Source of the DNA: DATJUF01 sp035524095
GTDB lineage: Bacteria > Desulfobacterota > Binatia > Binatales > Binataceae
Assembly (NCBI GenBank): GCA_035524095.1
Contig: DATKPK010000015.1
Location: forward strand, 1 to 16,612
Reading direction: 5' to 3'
Length of the DNA: 16,612 bases
Shown here: piece by piece, positions 7,170-13,502 of the stretch
How the letters are laid out: every line of letters begins with the position of its first letter
Numbering within the stretch: the first letter of the stretch is position 1
Notes under the pieces: generated by a model
Told to the model about the DNA's origin: nothing
The model's database searches: none
What the model saw: only the letters and a program-made list of their open reading frames with translations
Position numbers and translations under genes: made by a program

Positions 7170-9590
7170 ATGCGATCGCGAGCCAGCCGCGCCCTTGTGG
7201 TTCTGCTTGCTACCGCGCTATGCGCGACAGTAGCGCTCGCCCAATGGTCCGCCGCTCCCGATGCTGCGAAAAAAAAGACCGTCGGCAAAGTCGCGGTTAA
7301 GCCTAAGTCACTCAAATTCGGTAAAGTTTCGCATACCGTTCTCTTGCAATTTAACATCCAGAACACCGGCACCGCGCCTATCAGCGGTTCGGTCGTCAGT
7401 ACCAACAACACTCCGTTTACGATTATCAGCGGTAGTTCGACCTTTGGCCCGCTCGCTCCCGGCGGCCTATATGCCGTGACCGTGCAATTCGCGCCGTCTA
7501 AAAAAGGCTCCTATGCGAGCGCGATCACGATCGTCAGTAACGCCAAGAATGCCAAGGTTAAGGTGGTGATGACTGGCTCAGCCGGCATTATCGCGACTCC
7601 GACTCCCACTCCTACCCCTTCACCAACGCCGACATTAAACGCAACTGTCACACCCTCGCCTCCACCCACCCCGACGCCCATCTCCACGCCGTCGCTCGCG
7701 CTCGGTGGTTCTGTGACCGGCCCCGATCCGATTAGCGGTGCCCAAGTGACCGCCTGGGCTATCGGTGCGACCGGATATGGTCAGGGGGCCACGCCGTTGG
7801 CATGCGTCACCGCCGATGCCAACGGCAATTTCGCCTTCGGCACTTCGCCCGCATGCGGTGGGACACTGCCTGGCGGTTTCCTTTGCTCCGGCAGTGGCGA
7901 ACAGATCTACCTAGTCGCGAACGGCGGCACGGACGACTCTCAAAGTGCTCCTAATCCGCAAATCGCCCTGCTCGCGGCCCTCGGGCCATGCAGCACTATC
8001 ACTGGTTCGAGCGGTGTAGTTATCAACGAGCTCTCGACTATCGCGTCGGTTTACGCGCTCGCCCAATTCATCGGTTCGTCGTCGCCATACCTGATTGGAG
8101 CCTCCGCAACCGACGCTGCAGGCCTCAACCATGCGCTTGCCGCGATAACTAACTTCATCGACCCCTCGGATGGCGTCATGCCCGGGCCTAATTTACCAGC
8201 CGGCGCGACGGTTCCAATCGCGAAGATCGACACGCTCGCCTCCGCGTTGGCCGCCTGCGTCGACAGTACCGGTACCCTGACTGGCTCTCCCTCGCCGTGC
8301 AACGAATTGATGTGCGATGCGCTGCCCGCGGCCACCTACAATGCAACTACCGGCGCTTGTACCACACCGGCGGGTACTACTCTTCCGACCGACACGCTAG
8401 GCGCCACTATCGCGATCGCGGAGAACCCCGGCTCCGTGAATGTCTCCGATTTATGCAACCTGGCAGGCGCCGAAACTAGGTTCTTTACCTCATCGATTAC
8501 CTGCAACTCGACTTCGACGCCGCCCTCACCGACCGACTGGACCCTCGCACTGAATTTCACCGCAGGTGGTATCGACCAGCCGAGCGCGCTCGCTATCGAC
8601 GCCTCTGGCGACGTCTGGATTGCCAACGAGTACAGCTCGCGCGGTACCGGCAGCATCACCGAATATGGCCCCACAGGTTCTTTGCTTTCACCAATCGGCG
8701 GGTTTATCGATTCCAGTTTCGATTACCCAGTCGCACTCGCCATCGACGCGTCGGCGAACGTCTGGGCCGCCAATGCGCTCGGCCCGAGCCTGAGCGAGCT
8801 CAACGCCTCGGGCCAGCCGCTTGATCCCGCGGGTTTTGTCGGCGGTGGCCTCGATCAGCCATCGGCGCTCGCGATCGACAATGCTGGCAATATATGGGTT
8901 GCCAACAAGGCCTCTGGGGCCGGCGTCAGCGAGTTCGCGTCCAATGGCACTCCGCTGTCGCCCGTCACCGGCTACACGGGCAACGGAGTCGGCTCGTCGC
9001 GCGCGATCGCCGCCGACGCCAGCGGTCACGTCTGGGTTATCAATACGCCCTATTCCGGATCTTCAGCCAATCAGAGCGATCTCGTGGTGCTCAACTCGTC
9101 CGGCACTCTTGAATCGCCGAGCGGGGGTTACACCGGCAACGGTCTTTTCTTTTCAACCGCGATGACCCTCGACGGCATCGGCAACGTCTGGATCTCGAAT
9201 CAATTTGGCGGATTCAACAGTAGTGGCAGTCTCAGCGAATTCAGCTCGACGGCCACGCCACTGTCGTCGAGCAGCGGATATACTGGCGGCGGTCTCTATG
9301 AACCCACTGGCCTCGCAGTCGACGGCAATGGCGACATCTGGGCGGCTAACTCCGGCGCTTTGAACGGACTCGGTAACAGCATCAGCGAATTCTCGTCTTC
9401 GGGCAGCCCGCTCTCGCCGGTCTCCGGATACACCGGGGGTGGCCTCAATAGCCCGCTCGCCCTTGCGATCGATAGCTCCGGGAATCTTTGGGTCATCAAC
9501 AGCACTAATTCGGCAGAAAGCGTGACCGAGTTCATCGGAATCGCACCACCCATAAAGACCCCGTTAATCGGTCTGCCACAAAAGCCCTGA
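7170..9590 (+). CDS. Secreted NHL/Vgb-like beta-propeller protein with Thr-Pro linker
   Basis: This exported protein of 806 residues has several domains. Residues 1-24 are a Sec signal peptide ending VALA before QWS. Residues about 48-140 (LKFGKVSHTVLLQFNIQNTG to VKVVMTGSA) resemble an ASH/choice-of-anchor-D Ig-like domain. A Thr-Pro-Ser linker spans about 142-175. A middle domain begins GGSVTGPDPISGAQVTAWA and contains NELSTIASVYALAQF and KIDTLASALAACVDSTG, phrases I associate with acidobacterial NHL proteins. From about 464 to 800 come seven repeats of the type GGGLDQPSALAIDNAGNIWV, the number needed for a seven-bladed propeller as in virginiamycin B lyase. Propellers of this type usually bind proteins or glycans; no lyase-specific residues could be verified, so no enzyme activity is assigned. 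ATG 7170 is preferred over a TTG two codons upstream because it begins the signal peptide directly. There is no sorting motif or C-terminal membrane helix, so it is probably released or surface-associated. Confidence 0.85.
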   Translation: MRSRASRALVVLLATALCATVALAQWSAAPDAAKKKTVGKVAVKPKSLKFGKVSHTVLLQFNIQNTGTAPISGSVVSTNNTPFTIISGSSTFGPLAPGGLYAVTVQFAPSKKGSYASAITIVSNAKNAKVKVVMTGSAGIIATPTPTPTPSPTPTLNATVTPSPPPTPTPISTPSLALGGSVTGPDPISGAQVTAWAIGATGYGQGATPLACVTADANGNFAFGTSPACGGTLPGGFLCSGSGEQIYLVANGGTDDSQSAPNPQIALLAALGPCSTITGSSGVVINELSTIASVYALAQFIGSSSPYLIGASATDAAGLNHALAAITNFIDPSDGVMPGPNLPAGATVPIAKIDTLASALAACVDSTGTLTGSPSPCNELMCDALPAATYNATTGACTTPAGTTLPTDTLGATIAIAENPGSVNVSDLCNLAGAETRFFTSSITCNSTSTPPSPTDWTLALNFTAGGIDQPSALAIDASGDVWIANEYSSRGTGSITEYGPTGSLLSPIGGFIDSSFDYPVALAIDASANVWAANALGPSLSELNASGQPLDPAGFVGGGLDQPSALAIDNAGNIWVANKASGAGVSEFASNGTPLSPVTGYTGNGVGSSRAIAADASGHVWVINTPYSGSSANQSDLVVLNSSGTLESPSGGYTGNGLFFSTAMTLDGIGNVWISNQFGGFNSSGSLSEFSSTATPLSSSSGYTGGGLYEPTGLAVDGNGDIWAANSGALNGLGNSISEFSSSGSPLSPVSGYTGGGLNSPLALAIDSSGNLWVINSTNSAESVTEFIGIAPPIKTPLIGLPQKP
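7593..7694 (+). repeat. Thr-Pro-rich linker coding repeat
   Basis: Degenerate ACT/ACC/ACG-CCN codon pairs encode a TPTPTPSPTPT-type linker between the N-terminal Ig-like domain and the middle domain of the secreted propeller protein. Such linkers are extended and flexible. The repetitive DNA is a likely site of length variation between strains. Confidence 0.75.
8559..9540 (+). repeat. seven NHL-type coding repeats
   Basis: Seven tandem units of about 42-52 codons share the pattern G-G-G-L-x-x-P-x-A-L-A-I-D-x-x-G-N-x-W-V-x-N, then a serine-rich stretch, S-E-F and x-P-L-S-P-x-x-G-Y-T. They differ in DNA sequence and in loop length; units 4-6 carry longer loops. They encode the propeller of the secreted protein. 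Confidence 0.8.
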
Positions 9591-9632
9591 CGCTTGGACG
9601 TCCGCGCGGCCATCACCGAGATGATCGCGGCA

Positions 9633-9663
9633 CAGCGGATGGCGCTGCCAGTACCATCCGCTG
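9633..9663. terminator. perfect 10-bp inverted repeat, probable bidirectional terminator
   Basis: CAGCGGATGG (9633-9642) and CCATCCGCTG (9654-9663) are exact reverse complements around an 11-nt loop. They lie in the 83-bp gap between the convergent propeller-protein and crotonase genes. On the plus strand a pyrimidine-rich stretch follows, not a pure T-run. Position and stem quality support a transcription end for both genes. Confidence 0.6.
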
Positions 9664-9673
9664 CTCGCCCTTC

Positions 9674-10507
9674 TCATCCCTTCTTCGACTTCACGTAGTT
9701 CGGCTTGCGCTTCTCGACAAACGCCGAGACAGCTTCCTTATGGTCGCTCGTGTTGAACGTCATCATCTCGTACGCCAAACCCGCGTCCATGATCAGATTG
9801 GCCTGCTCCTTGAGCCATTTATTAACCGCGAGCTTGCTCCAGCGAATTGCCCAGGTCGGCCCATCCGCAAGTTCTTGCGCCAGCTCGCGCGACTTCGCCA
9901 TCACCTGTTCCGGTGGCACGGCATAGTTCACCATCCCGATCCGCCCTGCTTCGGCGCCATTGATAAAATTCCCGCGCATCAGGAATTCCTTAGCCCGATG
10001 CGGCCCGATCAGCAGCGGCCAGATCACTGCGCCGCCGTCGCCCGCAACTACGCCGACTTTGACGTGGGTATCGGCGAAGCGCGCCTTTTCCGACACCACC
10101 GTGATATCGCACAACAGCGCCAGCGTCGCGCCCAGCCCGACCGCGTCACCATTGATCGCGCCGATGATCGGCTGCTCCACGTCGAGCATATTCTCGACCA
10201 GCCGGCGCCCATTCGCCGCCGCGATCGGCCCTCGGTCGAAGCGGCTGCGCTCGGTCTTGCCCAACCCCGTCAGCGCACCCGATGCCATCCCCTTTACGTC
10301 ACCGCCAGCGCAAAACGCCCGACCCGCACCGGTCAGGATTATCGCGTTGACGTCATGGTCGGCGGCCACGTCCAGCCACACCTGCTCCAGCTCGTGATGC
10401 ACCCGGCTGTTGACCGCGTTGAGCGAGTCAGGCCGGTTGAGCGTAATCGTCGCTACTCGCTCCGCCACTTCAATCTTGAGGTATTGATATTCGCTATAGT
10501 CATTCAT
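9674..10507 (-). CDS. Crotonase-fold (enoyl-CoA hydratase/isomerase family) protein with atypical active site
   Basis: This family acts on acyl-CoA thioesters in beta-oxidation or ring degradation. The 277 residues show the CoA/oxyanion-hole segments AGRAFCAGGD (61-70) and INGDAVGLGA (118-127), the core LALLCDITVVSEKARFAD, and the C-terminal helix AVSAFVEKRKPNY. Against classical crotonase, both catalytic glutamates are replaced: Glu144 by Thr128 and Glu164 by His148. The following turn reads GDGG instead of GAGG, adding Asp157. A plain enoyl-CoA hydratase reaction is therefore unlikely; an isomerase, hydrolase or other crotonase-superfamily reaction is possible. ATG 10507 is chosen over an ATG 23 codons upstream because an AGGAGG ribosome site stands 9 bases before it and the family N-terminus begins there. 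The gene is divergent from the dehydrogenase operon across 178 bases, which may be co-regulated. Confidence 0.88.
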   Translation of the reverse strand: MNDYSEYQYLKIEVAERVATITLNRPDSLNAVNSRVHHELEQVWLDVAADHDVNAIILTGAGRAFCAGGDVKGMASGALTGLGKTERSRFDRGPIAAANGRRLVENMLDVEQPIIGAINGDAVGLGATLALLCDITVVSEKARFADTHVKVGVVAGDGGAVIWPLLIGPHRAKEFLMRGNFINGAEAGRIGMVNYAVPPEQVMAKSRELAQELADGPTWAIRWSKLAVNKWLKEQANLIMDAGLAYEMMTFNTSDHKEAVSAFVEKRKPNYVKSKKG

Positions 10508-10685
10508 CGCCTTCGCCCTCCTGTCCTTTGGCTGACCTATACAATGGCGGCCCGCCCCAGCGCCATCGCTGAGCACGCTGCCCCCACTAACAATTTGTGA
10601 GACGAATGCGCTATCGTGGCGGCGCGAATGGCCAACGGCTTTTGCTGCCGTGGGAGTCGCTAATCAGTTTCTGGAGTGATTCGGA
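10508..10685. promoter_or_regulatory. divergent promoter region, crotonase gene / SDR operon
   Basis: These 178 bases separate two divergent starts and must hold both promoters unless transcription enters from outside. Ribosome sites are clear on both sides: AGGAGG before the minus-strand ATG and GGAG 8 bases before the plus-strand ATG. A TGTATA on the minus strand about 40 bases before the crotonase ATG could be a -10, but I find no matching -35. No convincing operator is visible. Confidence 0.35.
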
Positions 10686-11441
10686 ATGAAGCTTGCGGAT
10701 AAAGTTGCGCTGATTACTGGCGCCGGTTCAGGTATGGGCCGCGAGGCGGCGATTCTCTTTGCCAGTGAGGGCGCACGGATAGCCGTCGCCGACGTTGACG
10801 AAAAAGGCGCTAACGAGACCGTCGCAACTATCACGAACGCCGGCGGCAAAGCCTTCGCCTACAAAGCCGACGTTTCCAATAGCGAGCAGGTACAAGCGCT
10901 GGTCGCCGCAACCGTGGAAAAGCTCGGCGGACTCAATATCGTCTATAACAACGCGGGTATAGAGGGCGCCAGCGATTTCCTCGCGCAGATGAAGGAAGAA
11001 GACTTCGATCGGGTCATCGCGATTAATCTGCGCGGTGTATGGCTTGGGATGAAATACTCGCTACCCCATCTAATTAAGGCGGGCGGCGGCTCGATTATCA
11101 ACACGGCTTCCATTGCCGGCCTTGTAGGCCTCCGTGCCGCAGCAGCTTACTGCGCGGCCAAGGCCGGCGTCATCGCCTTGACCCGCGTCGCCGCACTCGA
11201 ATACGGCCGCTACAACATCCGCGTCAATGCGATCTGCCCCGGTGCGATCGACACTCCAATGGTCCAGCGCGTCCAAGGCTCGGGCGGCTTGCGCGAAGGG
11301 GCGATCAACCGCATCTCGGTGCTGGGCCGTATCGGCAAGCCGAGTGAGATCGCCAAGACCGCGCTCTTCCTCGCCAGCGACGATTCATCCTTCGCTACTG
11401 GAGCGCCCTTTGTGATCGACGGCGGCTGGACGGTAAGCTAA
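10686..11441 (+). CDS. Short-chain dehydrogenase/reductase (SDR), classical type
   Basis: This NAD(P)-dependent oxidoreductase interconverts a secondary alcohol and a ketone; its 251 residues are standard for classical SDRs. The Rossmann motif TGAGSGMG is at 11-18, and an Asp after the second strand (VADVDEKG) favours NAD over NADP. NNAG is present, the catalytic triad is Ser142, Tyr155 and Lys159 (YCAAK), and the C-terminus ends GAPFVIDGGWTVS as usual. Cytosolic. ATG 10686 has GGAG at good spacing. It is the first gene of a plus-strand operon: the next SDR begins 37 bases after its stop. In context it probably oxidises a hydroxylated acyl-CoA or alcohol intermediate, but the substrate cannot be inferred. 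Confidence 0.92.
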   Translation: MKLADKVALITGAGSGMGREAAILFASEGARIAVADVDEKGANETVATITNAGGKAFAYKADVSNSEQVQALVAATVEKLGGLNIVYNNAGIEGASDFLAQMKEEDFDRVIAINLRGVWLGMKYSLPHLIKAGGGSIINTASIAGLVGLRAAAAYCAAKAGVIALTRVAALEYGRYNIRVNAICPGAIDTPMVQRVQGSGGLREGAINRISVLGRIGKPSEIAKTALFLASDDSSFATGAPFVIDGGWTVS

Positions 11442-11478
11442 CCCGGCTTAACGGCTAACGATAAAGGACTGAAAGCGG

Positions 11479-12249
11479 ATGGCAGTGGGAATCACACGGC
11501 TCAAGGATCAAGTCGCAATCGTCACCGGCTCAGCCCAAGGCATCGGCCGCGCGATCGCCGAGCGGCTCGGTGCCGAGGGAGCGAAAGTCGCGATCGCCGA
11601 TATTCAGGAAGAAGCTGCGCGCAGAACCGCCGCTGAGATTGGGACCTCCGGCAACGTCGCGTTTGCGGTCAAACTCGACGTTACCAACCTCGATAGCGCG
11701 GCTGCCGCTGTCGCCGCTGTCGAACGCGAGCTCGGCCCGATCGCGATCCTCGTGAATAACGCCGGATGGGATAAACTCGAGCCCTTCGTTGAAAGCACGC
11801 CAGAGACCTGGGACCGTGTGATCGCGATCAACTTTCGCGGTCCGATCAATCTATGTAAGGCCGTCGTGCCCGGGATGCAGGCGCGCGGCGCCGGCAAAAT
11901 CGTCTCCATCGCGTCCGACGCCGGCCGCGTCGGTTCACTCGGCGAAGCGGTCTATTCCGGATGCAAGGGCGGCATCATCGCATTCTCGAAAACCCTCGCG
12001 CGCGAGGTCGCCCGCAACAAGATTAACGTCAACGTGGTCTGCCCCGGCCCGACCAACACCGCCCTATTGCACGGCGTGATGGGCGATCGCCCCAAGGTCC
12101 TCGAAGCGATGCAGCGCGGCATCCCGATGCGCCGCCTGGGCGAGCCACAGGACCTCGCGGGCGCTGTCGCCTTTTTCGCCTCGTCTGACGCCGACTACAT
12201 TACCGGGCAGGTTATCAGCGTGAGCGGCGGCCTCACGATGGCCGGCTGA
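11479..12249 (+). CDS. BadH-like SDR, probable 2-hydroxycyclohexanecarboxyl-CoA dehydrogenase-type enzyme
   Basis: This is a classical SDR of 256 residues. It has TGSAQGIG, an Asp after the second strand (IADIQEE; NAD preference), NNAG, and the triad Ser146-Tyr159-Lys163 (YSGCK). Several stretches match what I recall of BadH from Rhodopseudomonas palustris more closely than generic SDRs: NNAGWDKLEPF, IASDAGRVGS-GEAVY, FSKTLARE, VNVVCPGPTNTALL, RLGEPQDLAGAVAFF and the end GQVISVSGGLTM. BadH oxidises 2-hydroxycyclohexanecarboxyl-CoA to the 2-keto compound in the cyclohexanecarboxylate/benzoate route. That specificity is inferred by resemblance, and the hydrolase partner BadI is not in the window. 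AGGA lies 10 bases before the ATG. The methyltransferase gene begins 43 bases downstream, consistent with one transcript. Confidence 0.85.
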   Translation: MAVGITRLKDQVAIVTGSAQGIGRAIAERLGAEGAKVAIADIQEEAARRTAAEIGTSGNVAFAVKLDVTNLDSAAAAVAAVERELGPIAILVNNAGWDKLEPFVESTPETWDRVIAINFRGPINLCKAVVPGMQARGAGKIVSIASDAGRVGSLGEAVYSGCKGGIIAFSKTLAREVARNKINVNVVCPGPTNTALLHGVMGDRPKVLEAMQRGIPMRRLGEPQDLAGAVAFFASSDADYITGQVISVSGGLTMAG

Positions 12250-12292
12250 CCCGCGCATCTCTACATTTTGTTATCACGCAGGAGTTCATCGA

Positions 12293-13360
12293 ATGGCTGA
12301 CAAAAGGCTGGATTTGGAAAAGGCGAAGACTGTCGCGCAGACCGTAATCGGCGACGTCGCGACGATGCTGCACGGCGCGCTCTGCTATATCGGCGACCGC
12401 CTCGGCCTGTTCAAAGCGATGGCCGCCGCCGGGCCTGTCACCGCCGCGCAACTCGCCGCCCAATCCGGCCAGAGCGAACGCTATATCCGCGAATGGCTCG
12501 GCTCGATGGCCGCCGCCCATTACGTCGAGTATGACGCTACCAGCGCCACCTACTCACTCCCGCCCGAATACGCCGCCGCCCTCGCCGACGAGGATTCACC
12601 CTTCTTCATCGGGAGCTATTTCCAGATGGCGCAGGCCGCCGTCACTGTCGCGTCCAAAGTCGCCGACGCTTTCACTTCAGGCAAGGGCGTGACGCAAGCC
12701 GAATATCCGCCCGAGTTTTTCCAGGCCGCCGAACGCAACTCCCGCACGCGTTACGAGCATAAGCTGCTGCGCAAATGGCTTCCCGCGATGCCGCAAGCCG
12801 TCGCTGCCCTTCAGGCCGGTGGCACTGCCGCCGACGTCGGATGCGGTGGTGGACGCGCCGCGATCATGATCGCACAGGCATTCCCCACGGCCCGCGTCAC
12901 TGGCTTCGATATCCATGCCGAATCGATCGAGCGCGCGCGCCGCAACGCGGTTACCGCAGGCGTCGCCGATCGTGTCACCTTCGAGGTCGCCAACGGCACA
13001 CAGTTGCCAAAGCGCGGCTTCGATCTAATCTCGACCTTCGACGTAGTGCACGATTCAGTTGATCCGATCGGCCTGATGCGCGGGATCAAAAACGCCCTCA
13101 GTCCCGAGGGCACTTATCTGGTGCAGGAAATTAACATCTCCGGCGACGTCAAGGACAACATCCGACCGATGGGCAAAATGGTCTACTCGGTCAGCACCCT
13201 CTATTGCATGACCACCTCGCTCTCCCACGGCGGCGCCGGTATCGGCGCTGCGATGGGCGAGGAGAAGGCCCGCGAACTCGCCACCGAGGCGGGCTTCAGC
13301 AAATTCACCCGCCTGCCAGTAAAGGACGACTTCGCCGTCCTCTACGAACTGCGCCCGTAG
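12293..13360 (+). CDS. Winged-helix class I SAM-dependent methyltransferase (Rv2258c-like)
   Basis: This protein of 355 residues has two parts. The N-terminal about 100 residues (LGLFKAMAAAGPVTAAQLAAQSGQ and following) form the winged-helix dimerisation domain found before some methyltransferases. The C-terminal Rossmann domain has SAM motif I DVGCGGG (181-187), the acidic ribose-binding residue Asp206 in TGFDIHAES, and STFDVVHDSVDP as motif IV. The fold type transfers a methyl group to small molecules, commonly O- or N-methylation of natural products or xenobiotics. The resemblance is to the mycobacterial Rv2258c group, whose substrate is not firmly known to me. AGGAG stands 8 bases before ATG 12293. 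It is the last gene of the SDR-SDR-methyltransferase operon, closed by a strong hairpin 3 bases past the stop. Confidence 0.88.
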   Translation: MADKRLDLEKAKTVAQTVIGDVATMLHGALCYIGDRLGLFKAMAAAGPVTAAQLAAQSGQSERYIREWLGSMAAAHYVEYDATSATYSLPPEYAAALADEDSPFFIGSYFQMAQAAVTVASKVADAFTSGKGVTQAEYPPEFFQAAERNSRTRYEHKLLRKWLPAMPQAVAALQAGGTAADVGCGGGRAAIMIAQAFPTARVTGFDIHAESIERARRNAVTAGVADRVTFEVANGTQLPKRGFDLISTFDVVHDSVDPIGLMRGIKNALSPEGTYLVQEINISGDVKDNIRPMGKMVYSVSTLYCMTTSLSHGGAGIGAAMGEEKARELATEAGFSKFTRLPVKDDFAVLYELRP

Positions 13361-13363
13361 ATA

Positions 13364-13381
13364 GGTCTCGCCTGCGAGGCC
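13364..13381 (+). terminator. GC-rich hairpin immediately after the methyltransferase gene
   Basis: GGTCTCG (13364-13370) pairs with CGAGGCC (13375-13381) across a 4-nt loop: seven base pairs, one of them G-U. It starts 4 bases after the stop codon. No T-run follows, so it may be a pause or factor-dependent terminator, or an mRNA 3'-end stabiliser. Confidence 0.45.
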
Positions 13382-13412
13382 GTGCGGACGCGAGTCTGAG
13401 AGCCGGCCGCCT

Positions 13413-13427
13413 AAGACTCTTAGTCTT
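13413..13427 (+). terminator. second small hairpin before the amidohydrolase gene
   Basis: AAGACT (13413-13418) pairs perfectly with AGTCTT (13422-13427) around a 3-nt loop and is followed by a short T then G tract. It is the second stem in the 142-bp spacer. Together with the first it suggests that the amidohydrolase gene is transcribed separately or at reduced level. Confidence 0.3.
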
Positions 13428-13502
13428 TGGGGGCAGAGCCTTCAAAGCAGCTACGCAGCCGGTGTTTGCGAAGCCGATCGCCGTTAGGCAGACTCCTCCA
13501 CT

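Noticed and set aside
7611..7694. Short repetitive tract that could be mistaken for a CRISPR-like or satellite array
   Set aside because: It is in frame inside a secreted protein and encodes a Thr-Pro linker; there are no uniform repeats or spacers.
8559..9540. Regularly spaced similar DNA segments
   Set aside because: The similarity is at protein level (propeller repeats) with diverged DNA, not a recent tandem duplication or mobile array.
9674..10576. Crotonase start at the upstream ATG (10576)
   Set aside because: The extra 23 residues are outside the family alignment and the downstream ATG at 10507 has a strong AGGAGG site.
9740..10600. Long plus-strand open frame of 286 codons across the crotonase gene
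   Set aside because: It is antisense to a well-conserved crotonase gene, is Arg/His/Pro/Gln-rich without any recognisable motif, and arises from high-GC codon structure.
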